Below, piece by piece: positions 23,435-31,704 of a DNA stretch of 64,000 nt (position 1 is its first letter; each line of letters opens with the position of its first letter). The stretch spans positions 1 through 64,000 of the forward strand of contig USFG01000008.1 in assembly GCA_900553855.1 (NCBI GenBank). Reading direction: 5' to 3'. Position numbers and translations under genes: made by a program. Under the pieces are notes generated by a model, which saw only the letters and a list, made by a program, of their open reading frames with translations, searched no databases and had not been told where the DNA came from. This stretch comes from an uncultured Mycoplasmatota bacterium (lineage in GTDB: Bacteria; Bacillota_I; Bacilli_A; RF39; UBA660).

Positions 23435-23463
23435 ATTTTACAATAATCTAATAAAAACTACAA
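23435..23463 (-). promoter_or_regulatory. Promoter of the suf operon
   Basis: TTGTAG (23458-23463), 17 bases, TAAAAT (23435-23440), 20 bases before sufC. The -35 lies in the terminator stem of the upstream gene. Confidence 0.65.
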
Positions 23464-23485
23464 ACATAGTTTTAATTTTTGTAGT
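23456..23485 (-). terminator. Terminator of the 42-residue-repeat gene
   Basis: AACTACAAA and TTTGTAGTT arms around an A/T loop, followed by TTTATT on the minus strand. Confidence 0.65.
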
Positions 23486-23486
23486 T

Positions 23487-24215
23487 CTATTTGTGATGTT
23501 TTTCGCTATTTTCGAGTTTAAATTCAGAAATCAATCCTTTGTTTTGAAATTCAGCTAATAATACTGATTTAATTTCATCATCCATACCAGTAGAACTGCA
23601 TAAGTATTCAAAATCATCTAGAGATATTTTACCGACGCTTTGCGAGTAATCTGAAATTAAACCTTTACTTTTATATCCTATCTCTAGAAGTCTTTTCATA
23701 TATGGATCTAATTTCATTGATTCACATAAAAAATTAAAATCATCTAGAGATATTTTGCCAACACTTTGCGAGTAATCTGAAATTAGTCCTTTACTTTTAT
23801 ATCCTATCTCTAAAAGCCTTTTCGTATGTGAATCTAATTTCATTGTTTCACATAAAAAATTAAAATCATTTAATGTGATTGCATTATCTTCTTTTATTTG
23901 TTTTTTAATATCGTCCAACTTTGAATATTCTGAAATTATTTGAGGATCATCGCAATTTAAAATAAATGCTTCTTTATTACTTAATTCACCACCATTTTTT
24001 ATTTTTTCTAACAAATCGTCAGCTTCTTTGGTAAAGTTTATACGATTATTAGCAAATAATTCGTATTCTTGTTTAATTGATGCAATCGCTAAACTTTTAA
24101 GATCATCTTCAGAATACTTATCCTTGTATTTATTTTTTAAGTTTGCTAATCTTTCACTTATGTCTAAATTAGGGTTATTGTTTATTTCATCAATACTTAT
24201 AGTTATTTTCTGCAT
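23487..24215 (-). CDS. Protein with three tandem 42-residue repeats
   Basis: 242 residues, cytoplasmic, no recognised domain. Residues 1-105 are helical. From about residue 107 a unit of 42 residues, of the form L.DF.FLC..MKLD...KRLLEIGYKSKGLISDYSQSVGK, is repeated. Two copies are nearly identical and a third is diverged (DDFEYLCSSTGMDDEIKSVLLAEFQNKGLISEF). At DNA level the period is 126 bases with few differences, so the copies are recent. The helix-loop-helix units look like SHOCT/EF-type short helical repeats, but no family is claimed. Confidence 0.7.
   Translation of the reverse strand: MQKITISIDEINNNPNLDISERLANLKNKYKDKYSEDDLKSLAIASIKQEYELFANNRINFTKEADDLLEKIKNGGELSNKEAFILNCDDPQIISEYSKLDDIKKQIKEDNAITLNDFNFLCETMKLDSHTKRLLEIGYKSKGLISDYSQSVGKISLDDFNFLCESMKLDPYMKRLLEIGYKSKGLISDYSQSVGKISLDDFEYLCSSTGMDDEIKSVLLAEFQNKGLISEFKLENSEKHHK
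23500..23870 (-). repeat. Tandem 126-bp coding repeat
   Basis: Conserved marks such as CTTTGCGAGTAATCTGAAAT (plus strand) occur at 23638 and 23764, exactly 126 bases apart. The third, older unit lies at the 3' end of the gene. Length keeps frame, so copy number can change without breaking the protein. Confidence 0.85.
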
Positions 24216-24301
24216 ATTTAATTCTCCTTTTTTATTAAATTATAACAAATAAATTTTGTGATTTCGTGTTTTTTTCAAATGTTTAACAAATCTTTACATT
24301 G

Positions 24302-24631
24302 TTATTTATAATAATTTTCTTTATTTTTACTTATAATTTTTATATCTTCGTCACAATAATATTCTTTGTAAATATTTTCATAATCTGATGCTAAATCGTT
24401 ATTAAATGTATAACAGTAATTTAATAATTTATAAAATAAACTTTTAGCTTCTTCATCATTTGCAAATGGCAGACTTAAGATGGAATCGAATAGTTTACTT
24501 ATGGTTTGCTCATTAGTTATATGATATTTTATAATTTTTTCAACTTCTTCATTAAGATTATTTAATTGTTTGCTAGATATTTCAATTAATTCATTTATTA
24601 GTTCCTTTATTTCTTGAAAATCGTTTTTCAT
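24302..24631 (-). CDS. Uncharacterised small helical protein
   Basis: 109 residues, acidic, all-helical, with a coiled N-terminal half (IKELINELIEISSKQLNNLNEEVEKIIKY) and a Tyr-rich C-terminus. No domain recognised. No strong ribosome site (GGGGTAAGT lies at the start). Function unknown. Confidence 0.5.
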   Translation of the reverse strand: MKNDFQEIKELINELIEISSKQLNNLNEEVEKIIKYHITNEQTISKLFDSILSLPFANDEEAKSLFYKLLNYCYTFNNDLASDYENIYKEYYCDEDIKIISKNKENYYK

Positions 24632-24641
24632 ACTTACCCCA

Positions 24642-24800
24642 CTATTTCGAATTTTGAAAATAAGTTTTATTTAATATTTTTAGATAATTATTTGGCAGAT
24701 TTGATCTAGCGACAGTGATTTCTTCATCATTCATCCTGTAAAGTGCCTCGACAACTTCTCCTACATGGTTCAATAATCGAGTTTTGATATTAAATATCAT
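24642..24800 (-). CDS. Short foreign-looking open frame, possible gene remnant
   Basis: A 52-codon frame in the otherwise empty 24632-24955 gap. ATG 24800 has no ribosome site. The product, MIFNIKTRLLNHVGEVVEAL, continues with YRMNDEEITVARSNLPNNYL and ends YFQNSK. It uses CGA, GTC, CTG and GAG codons, richer in G+C than its neighbours, suggesting transfer. It looks like the C-terminal end of a larger protein. The remaining bases of the gap show nothing else. Confidence 0.4.
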   Translation of the reverse strand: MIFNIKTRLLNHVGEVVEALYRMNDEEITVARSNLPNNYLKILNKTYFQNSK

Positions 24801-24955
24801 TAATTTTTAGCATAAATAATCATTTCCTTTAACTAATTATAACATTAATATTTGCTGGTTTATATAATAATTCATTTTTTCATAATACAAAAAATTTGTT
24901 TTATCTAATTACAATATTTAGCAATAATGATTACTTCCTGTATACATCAATTATA

Positions 24956-25846
24956 TCACACTAATTCATATTCTCTTGCGATTATTCTATCATCAGAACA
25001 ATATTTAATAACATATTCATTATCTTGTTTACAAATGATAATTCCAACTGTATCATTTTCTTCTATTGTTTTTATATTTTTATCAATATAATTCATGTAA
25101 ATCATAATTTGGCCAGTATGTTCTTTCTTTAGTTCAGTTATTTTTAATTCCACCACAACATAGCATTTGTACTTAATATTATATAATAGTAAATCTATGT
25201 AATTATATCTATCATCTAACTTAATGGGATACTCACTTTTAATAAATGTGAAACTACTTCCTAATTCATCTAAAAAGTTTTCTATGTCTTCTAAAATTAG
25301 TTTTTGCAATATCTTTTCTGAAAAAATATTATATTTATTGCTATTTTTGATTAAAATTGGATTTTTTACAAAATCAACTATATTAGATTCATCTTGTTTC
25401 ATTAATTTATTTTTAGTTTTAATATGTAATCTTTCATATTCTTTATGCTTAATAATTTCTTCTAATTGCCTTTTTGATAAGTTCCTTTTTTCTATTTCAT
25501 TAGCATAATAGTTTATTTCATTATTATCATTTAAACTAAATAATTGTCTAATATGACTAATTGATAATTTGGTCCCCAGTGGGGACCATTTTTGTTCTTC
25601 AAAAAATTGATATAATTGTCTCATTCTTCTTAAAGTTCTTGGGTTGTATTTCTTATCAACTTCAAGTGATAATTTTTTTGAATATTTACCAATTATATCA
25701 TCGCCATATTTTTTACCAGCTTCTAGTAATAATTTACCTACCTCATAATGTGTCAAAAGAGTATGCCTTTCTTTTGAATAATCTTTTACTTTTGAATATA
25801 TTTCATTATCAATTAATTTATTTTTTATTTCATTATAATAGTTCAT
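24956..25846 (-). CDS. YhcG/DUF1016 family PD-(D/E)XK nuclease, copy 1
   Basis: 296 residues. The N-terminal DUF1016 helical domain (residues 1-150) is followed by the YhcG nuclease domain. The catalytic signature is RYNYIDLLLYNIKYKCYVVVELK (Asp then E-x-K). The last ~85 residues are nearly identical to copy 2 at 26417-27316, while the first ~150 differ strongly. The leader and ribosome site AAAGGAGTAAT are identical to copy 2 up to the start codon. DUF1016 proteins often accompany restriction systems or mobile DNA; the target is unknown. Confidence 0.88.
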   Translation of the reverse strand: MNYYNEIKNKLIDNEIYSKVKDYSKERHTLLTHYEVGKLLLEAGKKYGDDIIGKYSKKLSLEVDKKYNPRTLRRMRQLYQFFEEQKWSPLGTKLSISHIRQLFSLNDNNEINYYANEIEKRNLSKRQLEEIIKHKEYERLHIKTKNKLMKQDESNIVDFVKNPILIKNSNKYNIFSEKILQKLILEDIENFLDELGSSFTFIKSEYPIKLDDRYNYIDLLLYNIKYKCYVVVELKITELKKEHTGQIMIYMNYIDKNIKTIEENDTVGIIICKQDNEYVIKYCSDDRIIAREYELV

Positions 25847-25857
25847 ATTACTCCTTT

Positions 25858-26241
25858 CTACGGACTACAAGTCTCAATTTTTAATTTATTATTTTTAATC
25901 TTAAATATAATGCTTCCGTCCTCATCTGTTCTATATATTTTTGAATGATCTAGATTATTTAATACTTCTTTATTTGGATGACCATACCTATTATTCTTTC
26001 CAACACTAATAATAGAGTATTTTGGATTTATCTTATTAATAAAACTTTTACTACTACTTGTCTTACTTCCATGATGGCCTACTTTTAATACATCTATATT
26101 TGATATATTATGTCTTTCTAATATATCCTTTTCTTTATCTACTCCAGCATCGCCCATAAACATAAATTTATAATTATTTATTAAATGAATACTATCTTCC
26201 ATATGATCAAAGTCTCCATGTGGTGACATACGTTTATACAT
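25858..26241 (-). pseudogene. Damaged duplicate of the comEC 3' end
   Basis: The frame carries HGDFDHMEDSIHLINNYK joined directly to FMFMGDAGVDKEKDILER and then runs to the same C-terminus as ComEC. Compared with comEC, about 66 codons are missing. In comEC the missing part is flanked by the direct repeat TTATAATTATTTA (near 27638 and 27845), and one copy remains here, so the deletion arose between repeats. The shared 3' part is almost identical base for base, so the duplication is recent. It has no start of its own and lacks the membrane domain. Confidence 0.9.
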
Positions 26242-26416
26242 ATAAATTTGAGCAAAAAAGATTGCAAATTAAAATTCAATGTTTTTTTAAAATTTTAATG
26301 TTTTAAATTAATTGTTTTTTGACTTTTTATGATTTATTCGTTTGTTTTTCTTTGCTTAATTAAATCTTTCAACTCTTCAACATTTTTAAACATATTTTCA
26401 TATCCTATACATTAAA

Positions 26417-27316
26417 TCATATTAATTCATATTCTCTGGCAATTATTCTATCATCAGAGCAATATTTAATTACATATTCATTGTCTTGCTTACAAATAAT
26501 AATTCCTACTGTATCATTTTCTTCAATGGTTTTTATATTTTTATCAATATAATTCATATAAGTCATAATCTGACCTGTATGTTCCTTCTTAAGTTCAGTT
26601 ACTTTTAATTCTACAACTACATAACACTTGTATTTAATATTATAAAGCAGCAAATCAATATAATTATATCTATCATCTAATTTGATCTTATATTCGTTAT
26701 CAATAAAAGTGAATCCATTACCTAATTCTCTTAAAAACGTTGGAATGTCCTCAAGTATTAATTTTTGCAGTATTTTTTCAGATATAATTTCTTTTTTATT
26801 ACTATTTCTAATATGAATAGGATTTTTAACAAAGTCTATTATTCTTATATCATTCCTACTTTTCAATTTATTTCTTGTATCAACTGGTATTCTTTCATAC
26901 TCATTAGATTTTATTTTATTTCTTAATTGCCTAACATCTAAATTATAGATTTCACATTGATTGACATAATATTCTATTTTATTTATATCATCAAATGATA
27001 ACATTTCATACCAATGACTCCATGTTAACTTTCCCGACAATGTCGGGACTTTTTCAATTATGTTATAAAATTGTTTAATTTTATATAATAATGATGACGT
27101 ATATTTTTTACCAAATTTATTTGTTAATCTTTTAGAGTAGTCCTTTATTACATTTTTTCCATACTTAGTATCTACATTTTTTAGTAGTTCTCCAACTTCT
27201 AAATATGTTTTTATTTTTTCCTTTGCTTTTGAATAATCTTTTACATTTTGATATATTTCATGATTTAATATCTTGTTTTCTATTTGTTGATATGTTTTAT
27301 CTATTTCGTCTATCAT
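26417..27316 (-). CDS. YhcG/DUF1016 family PD-(D/E)XK nuclease, copy 2
   Basis: 299 residues with the same layout as copy 1: DUF1016 N-terminal domain, then RYNYIDLLLYNIKY...VVVELKVTELKKEHTGQI. It differs from copy 1 through most of residues 1-150 (for example KVPTLSGKLTWSHWYEML in place of KWSPLGTKLSISHIRQLF) and converges after about residue 150. It directly follows comEC (11 bases) and is probably co-transcribed with it. The C-terminal DNA of the copies is similar but not identical, so the nucleases diverged before the comEC 3' ends were duplicated. Confidence 0.88.
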   Translation of the reverse strand: MIDEIDKTYQQIENKILNHEIYQNVKDYSKAKEKIKTYLEVGELLKNVDTKYGKNVIKDYSKRLTNKFGKKYTSSLLYKIKQFYNIIEKVPTLSGKLTWSHWYEMLSFDDINKIEYYVNQCEIYNLDVRQLRNKIKSNEYERIPVDTRNKLKSRNDIRIIDFVKNPIHIRNSNKKEIISEKILQKLILEDIPTFLRELGNGFTFIDNEYKIKLDDRYNYIDLLLYNIKYKCYVVVELKVTELKKEHTGQIMTYMNYIDKNIKTIEENDTVGIIICKQDNEYVIKYCSDDRIIAREYELI

Positions 27317-27327
27317 ATTACTCCTTT

Positions 27328-29328
27328 CTACGGACTACAAGTCTCAATTTTTAATTTATTATTTTTAATCTTAAATATAATGCTTCCGTCCTCATCTGTT
27401 CTATATATTTTTGAATGATCTAGATTATTTAATACTTCTTTATTTGGATGACCATACCTATTATTCTTTCCAACACTAATAATAGAGTATTTTGGATTTA
27501 TCTTATTAATAAAACTTTTACTACTACTTGTCTTACTTCCATGATGGCCTACTTTTAATACATCTATATTTGATATATTATATCTTTCTAATATATCCTT
27601 TTCTTTATCTACTCCGGCATCACCCATAAACATAAATTTATAATTATTTAATTCTATATAAATCACATTACTATTATCGTTCTCATTATCATATTCTTTG
27701 GTATTTAATATCGTAATTATGTTATTACTTATTGGTATCTTCTCAACATTCTGATAATATTTTATTTTTTTCTTTTTTAATTCTTTTATTAGATTTGTTT
27801 CTAGTTCATTAAAACTATCATTATTTAAAACAATATTTTTTACTTTATAATTATTTATTAAATAAATACTATCTCCCATATGATCAAAATCTCCATGAGT
27901 TAGAATAAGATAATCTATATGTGAATAACCTAATGACTTCAAAAGTTTAATACATCCTGAACTAACGTTATAATTACTTGAACCACCAGTGTCATTCATC
28001 ACTACAATATCATTGTATATAATTAAAGATGAATCGCCTTGCCCAACATCTAGATAATAAACATAATTATTGTGATCTATAAATGGTTTTAATTTAAATG
28101 ATAAAAGATATAAACAAGCTATTAAAATATATTTCTTATTGTTAGATTCAATATATAAATAAATTAAAAGATAATAAATTAAATAAAAAATAATATGGAC
28201 TTTAGGAACAATTATATTTAAAGAAAATATGCTACTTATATTATTAATAAACTCAAGTAAATTTATGGTTAAATTATAGATTGGTTCCAAAAATTTTAAA
28301 AGAAAAGTTAATAAACTTAAAGGATAAATAATAAATGTGATTAATGGGACATTTATTAAGTTATTTAAAATAGATAATAAATTTAATTCATAATTGTTAT
28401 AAAAAGTTATTGGTACACTAAATAAAAGAGCTATAAATGAAGTTATAAATAGATTGTAAAAATAATTCTTTTTATAATATTTAGTGCTCACTATTAAGCC
28501 AAATGTTACTAAGCCTGAATATTGGAAACCAATATCAAAAACAATTAAGGGGTTATAAATCATGATTATGGATAAGGTTATTAGCAAGGCATTTTTGGTA
28601 CTTATATTTAAATCTAGTTTCTTATTTAATTTAAGAATAATAAAAAAGATTATTGTCCTTAGGATACTAGCTGAAAAGTTAGTTAAAGTTATATAAAATA
28701 ATAGGAAAATAATAACTATTAAATCTTTATGTTTAAATTTATTTACTAATTTATAAATTATTAGTGAAAGCATACTAATATGCATACCACTTAAGGCAAA
28801 TAGATGACTTATACCATTGTTTTGATAGGTTTTATAAAATTCTAAATCAGTTTTATCACCAATTATAAAAGCATTTAAATATCCGTTATTCGTATAATTA
28901 CTTGTTTTATCTAAAATATATTTTTTAATTTTAAAGGTAATATTTTGATTCTTTTTTATTATTTTTAATTCTTTTGCATACATTATGTAAAATATGTGGT
29001 TGTTATATAAATATTTTTGATAGTCAAAATTATTAGGAATAGTTGCTTTCTTAGGTAGAGTGTATTCTCCTTTTACAACTACTTTATCACCTAATTCGAT
29101 ATTCTCAATATTACTTATATAGACTATTAATTTTTCTTTACCTTTGATAGTTAATTTAAAGGAGTTTTCTTTTTTAACAATGGTAGTTACTATACCAGTA
29201 AAATCTTCATTTACATTAATCTTACTGGTATAGCCTATCTTTACTTTAATACCAACGTACAAAATGGTTGCGATTAATAGACAATAATATATTTTATTAG
29301 ACTGTAATATTATCTTTAATCTTGTCAT
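27328..29328 (-). CDS. comEC: ComEC/Rec2 DNA uptake channel
   Basis: 666 residues. An N-terminal soluble region of about 100 residues between membrane helices (DUF4131-like) is followed by the Competence domain with about eight helices (GISHLFALSGMHISML is the family signature). A C-terminal metallo-beta-lactamase domain carries LTHGDFDHMGD and the final GHHGSKTSSS and NRYGHP motifs. Typical length is 700-780, so this is compact. It transports single-stranded DNA across the membrane. It overlaps comEA by 32 bases, and its 3' end is duplicated downstream. Confidence 0.93.
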   Translation of the reverse strand: MTRLKIILQSNKIYYCLLIATILYVGIKVKIGYTSKINVNEDFTGIVTTIVKKENSFKLTIKGKEKLIVYISNIENIELGDKVVVKGEYTLPKKATIPNNFDYQKYLYNNHIFYIMYAKELKIIKKNQNITFKIKKYILDKTSNYTNNGYLNAFIIGDKTDLEFYKTYQNNGISHLFALSGMHISMLSLIIYKLVNKFKHKDLIVIIFLLFYITLTNFSASILRTIIFFIILKLNKKLDLNISTKNALLITLSIIMIYNPLIVFDIGFQYSGLVTFGLIVSTKYYKKNYFYNLFITSFIALLFSVPITFYNNYELNLLSILNNLINVPLITFIIYPLSLLTFLLKFLEPIYNLTINLLEFINNISSIFSLNIIVPKVHIIFYLIYYLLIYLYIESNNKKYILIACLYLLSFKLKPFIDHNNYVYYLDVGQGDSSLIIYNDIVVMNDTGGSSNYNVSSGCIKLLKSLGYSHIDYLILTHGDFDHMGDSIYLINNYKVKNIVLNNDSFNELETNLIKELKKKKIKYYQNVEKIPISNNIITILNTKEYDNENDNSNVIYIELNNYKFMFMGDAGVDKEKDILERYNISNIDVLKVGHHGSKTSSSKSFINKINPKYSIISVGKNNRYGHPNKEVLNNLDHSKIYRTDEDGSIIFKIKNNKLKIETCSP

Positions 29329-29977
29329 AGATTGTCTTACTTATACCACTTACGTTAATAATATCTTCAGTAGTTTTAAAATTACCATTTTTAGTACGAT
29401 ATTCAATAATAGCATCTGCTTTACTTGAACCAATACCACTTATAGTCATAAGTTTTTCTTTGCTATCAGTATTGATATTGATTTTAGTTTTTTCATTATT
29501 CGTTGATTCATTAGTAGTATTTTTATCAACACAATTATTAACTTCAATAGTTTCACATTTGCACTCGGCAACATTATTTACTTGCTCAAACGCTTTTGTA
29601 GTTGTTAATTCATTTTTATTAAACACATAAATAACCATTTCATTAGTTAACTTTTTGCTAAGATTTAAGTTATTTGTAGTGGCATTTTTAGTTAAACCAC
29701 CAGCTTTATTAATAGCGTCGATAATTCTATCACCTTGAGTAAACTCATATACGCCTGGTTTTTTAACACTACCTTTAATATCAAAATATAATTTAACTTC
29801 TTCTTGTTTTGCAACTTCATTAACTTCTTTAGTTATTATTTCATTATTAGCAACAAAATTATCTTCTACTTCTGTTTTTTCATTATTTAATTTAAAAAAA
29901 GCAATAGTAGATGCTGCTAACAGTAGCAAACAGAACACTAATATTAAATATTTTTTATAATATGATATTTTTTCCAT
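29297..29977 (-). CDS. comEA: ComEA DNA-binding competence protein
   Basis: 226 residues. An N-terminal membrane anchor (YLILVFCLLLLAASTIAFF, residues 10-28), an SLBB domain (DIKGSVKKPGVYEFTQGDRI...INKAGGL), a Cys/Thr/Asn-rich linker with a CKCE pair, and a C-terminal helix-hairpin-helix domain (ISGIGSSKADAIIEYRTKNG, VSGISKTIYDKI). It binds incoming DNA outside the membrane and hands it to ComEC. Ribosome site AGGAGGTAATT. Confidence 0.93.
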   Translation of the reverse strand: MEKISYYKKYLILVFCLLLLAASTIAFFKLNNEKTEVEDNFVANNEIITKEVNEVAKQEEVKLYFDIKGSVKKPGVYEFTQGDRIIDAINKAGGLTKNATTNNLNLSKKLTNEMVIYVFNKNELTTTKAFEQVNNVAECKCETIEVNNCVDKNTTNESTNNEKTKININTDSKEKLMTISGIGSSKADAIIEYRTKNGNFKTTEDIINVSGISKTIYDKIKDNITV

Positions 29978-30002
29978 AATTACCTCCTTCTACTAATATA
30001 TA

Positions 30003-30030
30003 TAGCCAAAAAAAGTTCATTTTACTTTTT
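30003..30030 (-). terminator. Terminator of the radC-mre-spoIVF unit
   Basis: AAAAAAAGT and ACTTTTTTT arms with loop AAAATGA on the minus strand. It ends the unit just after spoIVFB and precedes comEA. Confidence 0.7.
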
Positions 30031-30759
30031 TTATTTGAAAATTTTTTCTAAAACTTTAATTTCATTTGAATTATTTATAAAATTTATTCTGTTTTTGTAA
30101 ATTTGTTTAATTGATTTAATATATTTCACTTTTTTAAAATTTGGTTTATACAAATATCTTTCTAATAAAAATTTGTTATATATAATATTGATATTTAATA
30201 ACTCTTCATATGTCTTAAAAAGACTTATAAACAATATATTTATTAAATCTAAAGATAGTTTTAAGCAAAAGGTTAATATAACAATGATAATAATACTAAT
30301 TATACATTTTATGTATATAACAATTTTAAAAGGGATTATGCTTTCTAGCAATGATTCTAATATTTTAGATCCATCTAAGGGTATAATTGGCAAAAGATTA
30401 AATATAATTATAAGTTTGTTGTATTTATTAAATATATCCAGAGATATTGCATTTATTAAATTATATTTAAATAATATATTTGCAATAATAAATAATATAA
30501 TTTGAAATATTACTCCAGAAATTGAAAGTAAAAATTTAATTATAGTTTTTTCGCTTAACTTAATGTTACTTTCTATTATACTTCCGAATGGTAAAATAAT
30601 AAGTTTGGATACACTTATTTTAAATATTTTCATAGTTATTAAGTGACCTAAATCATGAATAAAAATTATAGATGCTATTATGAAGAAATAGTTAAAACGA
30701 CCACATAAAAATAATATTAAGGCTAAAATGATTGTTAAAGGATGAATATCTATTTTCAT
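30031..30759 (-). CDS. spoIVFB: SpoIVFB-like site-2 metalloprotease
   Basis: 242 residues, about six membrane helices. The zinc motif is IFIHDLGHLITMKIF, so the catalytic Glu of HExxH is Asp. The second motif NLLPIIPLDGSKIL carries the conserved Asp. Position directly after a SpoIVFA-like gene and near mreCD fits SpoIVFB, which activates pro-sigma-K in the mother cell. A C-terminal extension of about 60 basic residues replaces the usual CBS domain. The E-to-D change makes activity uncertain. Confidence 0.8.
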   Translation of the reverse strand: MKIDIHPLTIILALILFLCGRFNYFFIIASIIFIHDLGHLITMKIFKISVSKLIILPFGSIIESNIKLSEKTIIKFLLSISGVIFQIILFIIANILFKYNLINAISLDIFNKYNKLIIIFNLLPIIPLDGSKILESLLESIIPFKIVIYIKCIISIIIIVILTFCLKLSLDLINILFISLFKTYEELLNINIIYNKFLLERYLYKPNFKKVKYIKSIKQIYKNRINFINNSNEIKVLEKIFK

Positions 30760-30798
30760 ATAATAATTTATTCAAAACAAAAAGATAATATTTCTAAA

Positions 30799-31326
30799 TT
30801 ATAAATAATCATTATAATCTAAAATTTTATTATCTTTCATAAATAACACATATAGTTTGTTGTCTTTGGCTTGGCAAATTATATTTTTAGTTTCAACGTA
30901 ATCATAGAGCTTTACACCTAAATTAGTTATATTTCCATACCAATAGTCAATCCCATCCATTCCTTGAATAATTACTGTATTTCCGTAGTCTTCTTTTTCA
31001 CCTATAAAAACTACAATACCACTTTTAAATGGATAAACATTATTAATATCATTTAACACTGCTCCATCTTTATAGGCATTAAATGAGGCATACTTTATTT
31101 CCTTATTTACTGCTGTAACATTTTCATCAACAATTAATGTTTTGCCAAAAATTTTATTAATAGCAGTACTTAATTTACTAAATTTCAAGTTCTTATCGTA
31201 AACATTATTTTTGTAAAATAATAAAAATTTATCACTTCGATTGATAAGAATACCAACAACTAAAAATAATAATATGCTTAATAATACTCTGATAAAAAGT
31301 GATTTTATAAATTTTTTTTTATTCAT
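30799..31326 (-). CDS. spoIVFA: SpoIVFA-like regulator with degenerate LytM domain
   Basis: 175 residues. One N-terminal membrane helix (LFIRVLLSILLFLVVGILI) is followed by an extracytoplasmic region and a C-terminal M23/LytM-like beta domain (YPFKSGIVVFIGEKEDYGNTVIIQGMDGIDYWYGNI) that lacks the metal ligands, as in SpoIVFA. It holds the SpoIVFB protease inactive in the engulfing membrane. It overlaps mreD by 8 bases. Confidence 0.8.
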   Translation of the reverse strand: MNKKKFIKSLFIRVLLSILLFLVVGILINRSDKFLLFYKNNVYDKNLKFSKLSTAINKIFGKTLIVDENVTAVNKEIKYASFNAYKDGAVLNDINNVYPFKSGIVVFIGEKEDYGNTVIIQGMDGIDYWYGNITNLGVKLYDYVETKNIICQAKDNKLYVLFMKDNKILDYNDYL

Positions 31327-31702
31327 TATATTCCGCTTTCTTATTTAATATTTTTAATCCTATATAATAATATATTAAATTGTATGGTAAATTATTTATT
31401 AAAAATTTAATTATATATAAATTAAATTTGTTAAAAATGCTATATAAAATGATGGAAAATAAAAAGTAATAAATTATCAAAAATATGTATTTATTTATAA
31501 AATTGTTGTTTAAATATTTAAAAATGTTTTTATTTAGCAAATATAATAATGTTATTGTAATTGTAACAAATGGAATTCCATTTATTATTAAATCTATAAT
31601 TAATAGATAATATAATAATTTATCATTTAAACAAAAAAGAAATAGTATAATAGATAATAAATAAACATTAAAACAATTAAGAGATAAAAAATCAATTATC
31701 AT
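31319..31702 (-). CDS. mreD: MreD-like rod-shape membrane protein
   Basis: 127 residues, four to five hydrophobic helices, very Ile/Leu/Tyr/Asn-rich. MreD proteins are poorly conserved and normally about 160-170 residues, so this short form is called mainly from its position between mreC and spoIVFA. Part of the cell-wall elongation complex. Alternative: any small membrane protein. Confidence 0.65.
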   Translation of the reverse strand: MIIDFLSLNCFNVYLLSIILFLFCLNDKLLYYLLIIDLIINGIPFVTITITLLYLLNKNIFKYLNNNFINKYIFLIIYYFLFSIILYSIFNKFNLYIIKFLINNLPYNLIYYYIGLKILNKKAEYNE

Positions 31703-31704
31703 AA

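Noticed and set aside
23500..23870. CRISPR-like periodic repeats
   Set aside because: The 126-base period lies in a coding frame and the units are whole-protein repeats, without spacers.
26334..26393. 19-codon frame beginning MFKNVEELKDLIKQRK between the damaged comEC end and yhcG copy 2
   Set aside because: Too short, weak ribosome site, and in decaying sequence; no evidence of function beyond a remnant.
24302..27316. Possible insertion sequence or transposon in the duplicated yhcG/comEC region
   Set aside because: No transposase, terminal inverted repeats or target duplications are visible; homologous recombination explains the repeats.
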